6,011 nt of DNA, taken from a bacterium. Lineage in GTDB: Archaea; Thermoproteota; Nitrososphaeria; Nitrososphaerales; CADDZS01. This document shows, one piece after another, positions 1 through 4,724 of the stretch. The stretch's first letter is position 1; each line of letters opens with the position of its first letter. The stretch lies in contig DAIDAB010000118.1 in the NCBI GenBank assembly GCA_027310845.1, positions 1 through 6,011 of the forward strand, written 5' to 3'. The notes beneath the pieces were generated by a model. The model was given only the letters and a program-made list of their open reading frames with translations, was not told the origin of the DNA and ran no database searches. Made by a program: the position numbers and the translations under genes.

Positions 1-198
1 ATACTGCAATCGGTGGAAACAGACTCCCGGCTGAGTCAAGCTGCGGCTGATGAAAAGTGTCGGAACAATGCCCTGTCATTAGCAGATTCTTTCGCGCTCG
101 CTCTTGCGAGGGATATGAAGGCCACACTACTTACGACCGACGGAGAGCTAGGGAGGTCAAAGGACTCTGATGTCAAGCTGTTTCGTGTCGGGCCGTGA
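1..198 (+). CDS. PIN-domain protein (VapC-like toxin), C-terminal part
   Basis: The frame is open from base 1, so the gene is cut by the window edge. The GTG at 13 is an internal Val codon, not a real start. The 65 visible residues match the last third of a PIN domain. LSLADSFALALAR carries the third conserved acidic residue (visible D29) on a helix, and ATLLTTDGEL is the last core strand followed by the fourth acidic residue (D47). PIN proteins are Mg/Mn-dependent ribonucleases, usually toxins of VapBC pairs that cleave tRNA or rRNA. The N-terminal catalytic Asp and any antitoxin gene would lie to the left of the window, so toxin status is inferred. It ends in TGA, 14 bp from the convergent SDR gene. 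The fold assignment is firm; the VapC role is likely but unproven. Confidence 0.8.
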   Translation: MLQSVETDSRLSQAAADEKCRNNALSLADSFALALARDMKATLLTTDGELGRSKDSDVKLFRVGP

Positions 199-212
199 AG
201 GTTAGAAAAGAT

Positions 213-1055
213 TCAAAGACGAACTAATCGTGCGCTGACATCCCACAATTTCGCAGCAATGCCATTATCATATGATTCTTCAGCTGATTTCTTCGAAACT
301 TTCTTTTCAAAATACTCGCCGGAAACGTTCTCCACATCAGGCGAAGAAGCTAGATACACTATAGTCTCTGCGCCTTTCTTGGCACTTGTCATGAAAAGCG
401 TTGGGAGCTTCATTATGAATCCAGCAGGGCCTGCAGCTCTGCTCCAGATGTTTGTCGCGACAGCTCCAGGATGAAGAGAATTCGAAGTAACACCAAAAGA
501 AGACACCGGTATTGCAAGTTCTCGTGTAAACAAGATAAGCGCAAGTTTTGACTGGGAATATGCCCGAAAGCCGCTGTATCCATTCTCACCCTGAAGGTCG
601 TCGAAATTGATATGTCCTGAATAGTGGGCAACAGAAGACACATTGACGACGCGTGAGGGAGCACTTGCCTTTAGCTTCTCCAAAAGAAGATTTGTGAGAA
701 GAAAAGGAGCTAAATAATTGACTGCGAAGGTCATCTCAAATCCATCTTCGCTCAGGTGACGCCGTAAATTGAATAGACCGGCGTTGTTAACGAGGACATC
801 GAGTTTTGAGTATTTTTGTTGAAATTCCACAGCAAGCTTTCGAATCGAGACTAGAGAAGAAAGGTCAGCAATCAAGAGATCAACTAAATTATTCCCGCTC
901 TCTTCCTTGATTTTAGATTGCGCTTCTCTGCCTTTTTGCTCGTTGCGACAGACCATAACAATGGATGCTCCCATCTTCGCAAGATCTGTCGCTGCTGCCC
1001 TTCCAAGGCCCGAGTTTGCGCCTGTGATCATGCAGATTTTATCTTTCATCTTCAC
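213..1055 (-). CDS. Short-chain dehydrogenase/reductase, retinol-dehydrogenase-like
   Basis: This is a complete 280-residue NAD(P)-dependent oxidoreductase with a Rossmann fold, probably cytosolic. Visible motifs are the TGANSGLG dinucleotide-binding loop (11-18), CRN at 36-38 whose Arg after the second strand favours NADP(H), AD at 63-64, NNAG (90-93), catalytic Asn in VNYLAPFLLT (N113), catalytic Ser in NVSS (140-141), YSQSK (Y166, K170), and HPGAVATN (196-202 region). The C-terminal SGEYF is typical of the RDH/WWOX-like branch. Such enzymes interconvert alcohols and aldehydes or ketones on lipophilic substrates; the substrate here cannot be read from the sequence. The start is GTG at 1055; an ATG two codons in (1049) is an equal alternative and lies just before the glycine-rich core. 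No strong Shine-Dalgarno is seen, only AAGTGA overlapping the start region. It appears to be transcribed alone, with a palindrome immediately upstream. Confidence 0.93.
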   Translation of the reverse strand: MKMKDKICMITGANSGLGRAAATDLAKMGASIVMVCRNEQKGREAQSKIKEESGNNLVDLLIADLSSLVSIRKLAVEFQQKYSKLDVLVNNAGLFNLRRHLSEDGFEMTFAVNYLAPFLLTNLLLEKLKASAPSRVVNVSSVAHYSGHINFDDLQGENGYSGFRAYSQSKLALILFTRELAIPVSSFGVTSNSLHPGAVATNIWSRAAGPAGFIMKLPTLFMTSAKKGAETIVYLASSPDVENVSGEYFEKKVSKKSAEESYDNGIAAKLWDVSARLVRL

Positions 1056-1059
1056 TTCG

Positions 1060-1088
1060 CCCTTTTACAATGGCGTTTTTGTAAAGGG
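1060..1088 (-). promoter_or_regulatory. Palindrome just upstream of the SDR start
   Basis: The arms CCCTTTTACAA (1060-1070) and TTGTAAAGGG (1079-1088) form an inverted repeat: 7 perfect inner pairs, one bulged T, then CCC/GGG, around an 8-nt centre. It lies 5-33 nt before the GTG start of the SDR gene. On the minus strand it includes TTTACAAAAA, an AT-rich block about 26 nt from the start. It may therefore overlap the core promoter of a leaderless transcript and act as a repressor site, or form a hairpin in a 5' leader. The symmetry is seen directly; the role is inferred. Confidence 0.4.
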
Positions 1089-1122
1089 AATCTCTATGCT
1101 ACTAATTCTCGATTCGGGAATC

Positions 1123-1131
1123 AATATTTTT
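1123..1131 (-). promoter_or_regulatory. Possible TATA box for the SDR gene
   Basis: The minus strand reads AAAAATATT here, preceded by purine-containing GGCTAGA that could serve as a BRE. Its centre is about 72 nt from the GTG start, which would give a leader of roughly 45 nt containing the palindrome at 1060-1088. A competing TATA candidate lies inside that palindrome, so only one of the two is likely to be real. Confidence 0.22.
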
Positions 1132-1162
1132 CTAGCCTGCTAATCAAGATGCATTCGTGGAA

Positions 1163-2698
1163 TCAGCTAAAATCCTTTATCAGTGGCCACACGCTCGCCA
1201 GAGAGGCCTTGGGCTGGCTTGCAACGTAGACTGGAAGATTGTTTTCATTATTCATGCAATAGCTGCAGGTAATCAGACCAGCCTGTGTCACGTTCGAGAA
1301 GAGCGTCTCAAGCTGGGAAAGAGATACCCCAACCGTGATCATTATAGATTTGTTTAGGCATGGGCGAGGCCCCCAAATGAAATAGTTGTTGTGCGCACTT
1401 ATCACTGGAGGCAAGTTGTCTCCGTTACCTAGAAAGATAAGAGCGCTTGCCTCGCCATAGTTTGATGCAAAAATGCATGCTTGGCCCTCTTCATTCAGTG
1501 GCAAATTGTGATACACCTGGGAAACATTCCCGACAAGAGTGGTCCAGCCGAATCGATCGCCTAGGTACTGGGGAAACTGACCTGCATTTTGCTGTGCGGC
1601 CGCCCCGTTTCCAACTCCAGTAAGACTTCCATACACGCTCACAAATGTCTGGGGCGGCAAGACAGGTGCATATAGTGGAGCAAGTGCCGCGCCAGAAATC
1701 AAGACGGTTCCAAGATATCCATAGAAGAGCAAACGGTACCTGTTCTTGATTGAAAATTTTCGCTCTAGAAGAACCCCACCTCCTGCAAAGAGAAAGGGGT
1801 ATGCACCCATGATGAAGTACGGCTTGGCATTCAGGAAGGTAAACAAAACAAGAAGTATGATGAAAGATAGCCCTAGAACGGAATACTTCCGTCCCTGTTT
1901 CGAGCGAAGAAAGAAAAACGTGCCTATGATAGCCAAAGGTAGGCCCAAGGGACTTGCAATCAAAAGCTGGTATGCGAGAAATGACAAAGGTCCCGACCCG
2001 TTCAATCCACCATGGTGGATGTAAAAATCGACCGTGGGCCAACCATTGACTGCATTCCAGAGAATGTAAGGAAGAAGTATTGCGAATGCGATCACAACTG
2101 CAAGCCAAATCCACTTTGATCTAAAGTAAGATCTCCTAGACGTTAAGGTCAACGCTACTATAAGAGCCAGAAGAAAGAAGGATACCGTGAGTTTGGTCAT
2201 GAGACCAATGCCAGCTACAACGCCGAGTAAAATCCATAGACGCGGATCTCGATTTTCCACTTTGATTATTCTAATCAAAATATAGGCTATGATAGCCCAC
2301 CAGAGCATGTCAAGCACGTCCATAGAAAAGATGGATGCTACTGCGAATGATGCAGAAAACATTGTTGCGACAGCAGCGATTACCTGAGCCCTTCGACCTC
2401 CTCCAAGTTCGGCTGCCAACTTACCCGCGACAAAGACTATGGCTGCTCCAGACACTGCTGGAACGATGTGAATTGAGATCAGAGAATCACCTGAAATTAC
2501 ATTCATGATCCAAGCCAGAAGAGCTATCATTGGAGGGAAATCCACGTAGCCGAGGGCCAAATGCTGACCACTCACAATGTAATAGAGTTCATCGCGAAAG
2601 TATCCATAGTTGCCAGCAATGATCATGTGAATGAGAAAATCGATCAAGGCAACATAAAGTAGCAGTGCAGTTCCGCTTCTCAGATCGATTTTCCGCAT
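1163..2698 (-). CDS. GT39/PMT_2-type membrane glycosyltransferase
   Basis: This complete 511-residue polytopic membrane protein belongs to the ArnT/protein-O-mannosyltransferase superfamily (GT-C fold). These enzymes move a sugar from a polyprenyl-phosphate donor to protein or lipid acceptors on the outer face of the membrane. After TM1 (about 11-28) the first external loop holds YGYFRDELYY (31-40), with the catalytic Asp-Glu pair at D36-E37, then GYVDFPP (50-56). About ten further hydrophobic segments run to residue 343, and SMDVLDMLWW (125-134) is a second family-typical patch. NAKPYF (290-295) precedes a late helix. Residues 344-511 form a soluble, probably extracytoplasmic tail with FGWTTLV, SNYGEASAL (412-420) and CSYCMNNENNLPVYVA, all typical of this subfamily. 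The tail has four cysteines (408, 447, 478, 481), including a CxxC. The ATG at 2698 follows AGGT at 2702-2705, a weak Shine-Dalgarno. Acceptor and sugar are unknown; S-layer or pilin glycosylation is a reasonable guess. Confidence 0.9.
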   Translation of the reverse strand: MRKIDLRSGTALLLYVALIDFLIHMIIAGNYGYFRDELYYIVSGQHLALGYVDFPPMIALLAWIMNVISGDSLISIHIVPAVSGAAIVFVAGKLAAELGGGRRAQVIAAVATMFSASFAVASIFSMDVLDMLWWAIIAYILIRIIKVENRDPRLWILLGVVAGIGLMTKLTVSFFLLALIVALTLTSRRSYFRSKWIWLAVVIAFAILLPYILWNAVNGWPTVDFYIHHGGLNGSGPLSFLAYQLLIASPLGLPLAIIGTFFFLRSKQGRKYSVLGLSFIILLVLFTFLNAKPYFIMGAYPFLFAGGGVLLERKFSIKNRYRLLFYGYLGTVLISGAALAPLYAPVLPPQTFVSVYGSLTGVGNGAAAQQNAGQFPQYLGDRFGWTTLVGNVSQVYHNLPLNEEGQACIFASNYGEASALIFLGNGDNLPPVISAHNNYFIWGPRPCLNKSIMITVGVSLSQLETLFSNVTQAGLITCSYCMNNENNLPVYVASQPKASLASVWPLIKDFS

Positions 2699-2726
2699 TT
2701 TACCTGCATTGAGTGTCTCAGATGCG

Positions 2727-2734
2727 TTTTATGG
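2727..2734 (-). promoter_or_regulatory. Possible TATA box for the GT39 gene
   Basis: The minus strand reads CCATAAAA here, about 32 nt before the ATG at 2698. With the usual archaeal TATA-to-start spacing of 25-27 nt, transcription would begin only a few bases before the start codon, giving an almost leaderless mRNA. GGAAT just upstream could serve as a BRE. The match is modest. Confidence 0.28.
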
Positions 2735-2752
2735 ATTCCTCAGCGCGTGTCA

Positions 2753-2785
2753 AGAACTCTCATTCTAACTGATTTCAGAACTCTC
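2753..2785 (-). repeat. 9-bp direct repeat upstream of the GT39 promoter
   Basis: AGAACTCTC occurs at 2753-2761 and again at 2777-2785, exactly 24 bp apart; read on the minus strand it is GAGAGTTCT. Both copies lie 20-60 bp upstream of the TATA-like site of the GT39 gene. That position and a spacing a little over two helical turns would suit a dimeric or tandem regulator binding site. The repeat is exact; its function is inferred. Confidence 0.35.
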
Positions 2786-2980
2786 TTGCGCCCTCGTCTC
2801 TTCAACTAATTAGGATCAAGGATGAGATTTGACTCTTGTCCCTCTGATCAGTCTCTGGTTTTTCTCAGGAAGAGTTTTACTACGAGCATTCCGACGAATA
2901 TTGAACAGCAGGAAAGTAATCGGCTACTATATTTTCAATGCCATAACCAATGTGCCTCCACCCAACACAAGGAGAAGCGC

Positions 2981-3133
2981 CTATTCTCTTCTTGATGAAA
3001 TTACAACGACTAGGCTCGATGCGAATCTGAAGATAAATAGCCCCGCTATTAGAGGAATCATTCCGGGGAATAGCGTGAGATTCATGATGGAATCCACAGT
3101 CGTACTAGCAGAGATGTTCAGATAGCTGAACAA
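2981..3133 (-). CDS. Possible small membrane protein or remnant downstream of the pilin gene
   Basis: This minus-strand frame begins just after the pilin stop. From a TTG at 3133, preceded by AGGGG, it encodes about 50 residues: a short polar start (FSYLNISASTTVDSIMN), a strongly hydrophobic segment (LFPGMIPLIAGLFIF), a second one (FASSLVVVI), and a basic end SSRRE before TAG at 2981-2983. A GTG at 3097 is another possible start. The same frame continues past the TAG with a third hydrophobic run, ALLLVLGGGTLVMALKI, before tandem TAG stops. An ATG directly abutting the pilin stop (3177-3179) opens a different frame that closes after eight codons. The composition looks like a two- or three-helix membrane protein, but there is no clear start and no family recognised. 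It could be a real small gene, a decayed one, or chance. Confidence 0.3.
   Translation of the reverse strand: MFSYLNISASTTVDSIMNLTLFPGMIPLIAGLFIFRFASSLVVVISSRRE
3036..3075 (-). repeat. Three-armed inverted repeat with two exclusive hairpins
   Basis: On the plus strand AATAGC (3036-3041), GCTATT (3045-3050, CGCTATT from 3044) and AATAGCG (3069-3075) occur in a row. The middle arm can pair with either outer arm. One option is a 6-bp stem with a 3-nt loop. The other is a 7-bp stem whose 18-nt loop contains an inner GGAA/TTCC pair. Read in the direction of the neighbouring genes, the small hairpin comes second and is followed by a U-rich UAUCUU run, as in a leader or terminator switch. It also falls inside the weak hydrophobic frame, so the symmetry could be coincidental. 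Confidence 0.35.
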
Positions 3134-3179
3134 GACCCCTAACGATCTGGGATCATTCAGAGTCCATCCTGACTTGCAT

Positions 3180-4706
3180 TTACGCAGGCGCGTCGCCCAC
3201 CACAGAATATCCAAGAGTTGTGGTAACTGTGAAACTATAAGTTTCTCCGCGTGATGGGTTGAAGGGGACATTCACAACTGCAACTGATCCAGGCTGAATC
3301 GTTGTCGCAGGACTGAGCTGGTATGACTCAACGAAACTGTTTGAAGTCACATTTTGAACATAGACAGCTGACACTGTAACTATTGTCGAACCGGTGTTTC
3401 TCAGGTAAAGATTTGCACCAGCTTGTTGACCAGCAGTAACTTGACCTACGGTCTCGGCGGGCATGACACCTCCAGGTGGAGCAGCTCTAGCTCTCATCCA
3501 ATTGAAGAGTATGTTGACTGTATAAGTTGAAGTGGTGTCCGCAAGTATTCCTAGATAGAGATTAGATGCTCCCGAAAGTGGGTTGGTGTTGACTGACCCA
3601 GAGAATCCTCCAGTCGTTGAATAAAGCTGTGGAGCATTGTATCCAGAAAAAGAGGTGCCACTAGGTCCAGAATAGTTCAGACTGCTGTACGTCCAACTCG
3701 TAACCGATGTGCCTTGGGGCACATGGTCGGCAGAGTATGTACCACCATTCATGTAATCGAGATTGAAATAGGCCTTGCCGTACCCAGCATTTGTTCCTAT
3801 GCCATTTGCCACTGAACTAGCCGTAGCGCTATTAACAAGTCCAACATGTCCGGTGTCTGTTCCAGGATTCACAGAGTTTGGATCCTGCACATTTGATTCC
3901 ACGAGCATGGCTTCGTTTGGAAGTGCCACGTTGAAAGCAAGCGCTGGATTCGCTGAGTTGTAACCTTTAAGATTCAACGCATTTATCGTTCCAGAAGTGT
4001 AAGAAATTCCCGTAGCTTGGCTTAGCGTGTAACCTGAATATTCGTTAAAGCTTGAAGTTGCTGTGTTTCCATCAAAATATGCAAGAAATACGTTAGCGCC
4101 GTTGTCATATTGCGCATAGCTTGGGCTCAAGTTCGGAGCTTCGCCTGCAAAAGCTCCATCGAATTCTGTTCCAACACTCTGGAATGCCATATACACCGTG
4201 ATTGCGCCAGAGGCAGATATTCCACTAGGGAGATTGAGCCAGAAGAGCGCGCCCGTCGCAGAGTTGGGAGTTGTGCTCCCAGAATATGACTCTAACCAAG
4301 AATGAAGTTCTCCAGAGAACACGCCACCAGAAATCGAAGAATAGAATCTTATGTTCCCCAAGTCTGTAGATTCAAGTGATGTGTAGAGTGCTGGATCTAT
4401 TGTAATCACCTGTTGAAAGGGAGTTGGTGTCGCCGAACCTTGCGAATTGGTCAAGACGATTGGAACATAGGATCCAAGACCAGAAGTGTACTGATAGGCG
4501 ATTTGTTCTATTGAAATTTGTTGCGAAATAGAATTCCCTTCGCCAGACAAAAGACTGGAGAAACCTGAAGCAAGAGAACCGAGTCCAGTAGTAGCAAATG
4601 CAAGAATAAGAGCGGCCACAGTTATGACAATCAGTATCATCAAGATCACTGATATGATATCACTCAGCGCTCGGTTCCTTCTTCTGGGAGTCCTGTACAG
4701 TCTCAA
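3180..4706 (-). CDS. Type IV pilin-like surface protein with DUF2341-like passenger domain
   Basis: This 508-residue protein is exported and membrane-anchored or assembled into a pilus-like fibre. Residues 1-13 form a very basic head (RTPRRRNRA); predicted cleavage by the prepilin peptidase PibD falls before LSDIISVILM, followed by a hydrophobic helix to about residue 37. A linker leads to VPIVLTNSQG and PFQQVITID (81-104), the usual opening of DUF2341, with NIRFY (118-122) and the family-typical LSPSYAQYDNGANVF (193-207). Residues 208-405 look like a beta-rich, lectin-like fold ending at FNWMRARAAPPGGVMP (401-416). Residues 430-508 are a separate beta domain resembling the end of the upstream neighbour. 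There is no cysteine; Ser, Thr, Gly and Asn dominate; N-glycosylation sequons lie at 344 and 452. The start is TTG at 4706: no ATG or GTG exists in frame before the signal and a stop lies at 4727. No Shine-Dalgarno is seen in the 18-nt gap, so coupling to the upstream gene is likely. Glycan binding is inferred. Confidence 0.88.
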   Translation of the reverse strand: MRLYRTPRRRNRALSDIISVILMILIVITVAALILAFATTGLGSLASGFSSLLSGEGNSISQQISIEQIAYQYTSGLGSYVPIVLTNSQGSATPTPFQQVITIDPALYTSLESTDLGNIRFYSSISGGVFSGELHSWLESYSGSTTPNSATGALFWLNLPSGISASGAITVYMAFQSVGTEFDGAFAGEAPNLSPSYAQYDNGANVFLAYFDGNTATSSFNEYSGYTLSQATGISYTSGTINALNLKGYNSANPALAFNVALPNEAMLVESNVQDPNSVNPGTDTGHVGLVNSATASSVANGIGTNAGYGKAYFNLDYMNGGTYSADHVPQGTSVTSWTYSSLNYSGPSGTSFSGYNAPQLYSTTGGFSGSVNTNPLSGASNLYLGILADTTSTYTVNILFNWMRARAAPPGGVMPAETVGQVTAGQQAGANLYLRNTGSTIVTVSAVYVQNVTSNSFVESYQLSPATTIQPGSVAVVNVPFNPSRGETYSFTVTTTLGYSVVGDAPA

Positions 4707-4724
4707 TTGTTTCGCGCCAACATT

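Larger units (their letters stand above)
2699..3179. other. 481-bp stretch without a confident gene
   Basis: This region lies between the GT39 start and the pilin stop. It contains a TATA-like site, a 9-bp direct repeat, a three-armed inverted repeat, and one weak minus-strand hydrophobic frame, each listed separately. No tRNA-like cloverleaf, CRISPR repeat or mobile-element end was seen. The part from about 2786 to 2930 shows nothing recognisable beyond an 8-bp palindrome, CTGATCAG, at 2844-2851. Confidence 0.6.

Noticed and set aside
199..212. Possible U-rich terminators between the convergent PIN and SDR genes
   Set aside because: Only a short CTTTTC run exists on the minus strand and nothing convincing on the plus strand; too weak to call.
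1491..2114. 207-codon minus-strand frame within the GT39 gene
   Set aside because: It is an out-of-frame shadow, rich in Cys, Trp and Arg, with no motif, while the GT39 frame matches its family along its length.
2829..3125. Plus-strand frame of 98 codons in the intergenic stretch
   Set aside because: It starts at TTG with no ribosome binding site, lacks domain-like patterning, and lies opposite a frame with much clearer membrane-protein composition.
2981..3271. Full-length version of the minus-strand hydrophobic frame starting inside the pilin gene
   Set aside because: The first third is the pilin C-terminus read in another frame; only the part downstream of the pilin stop has protein-like character.
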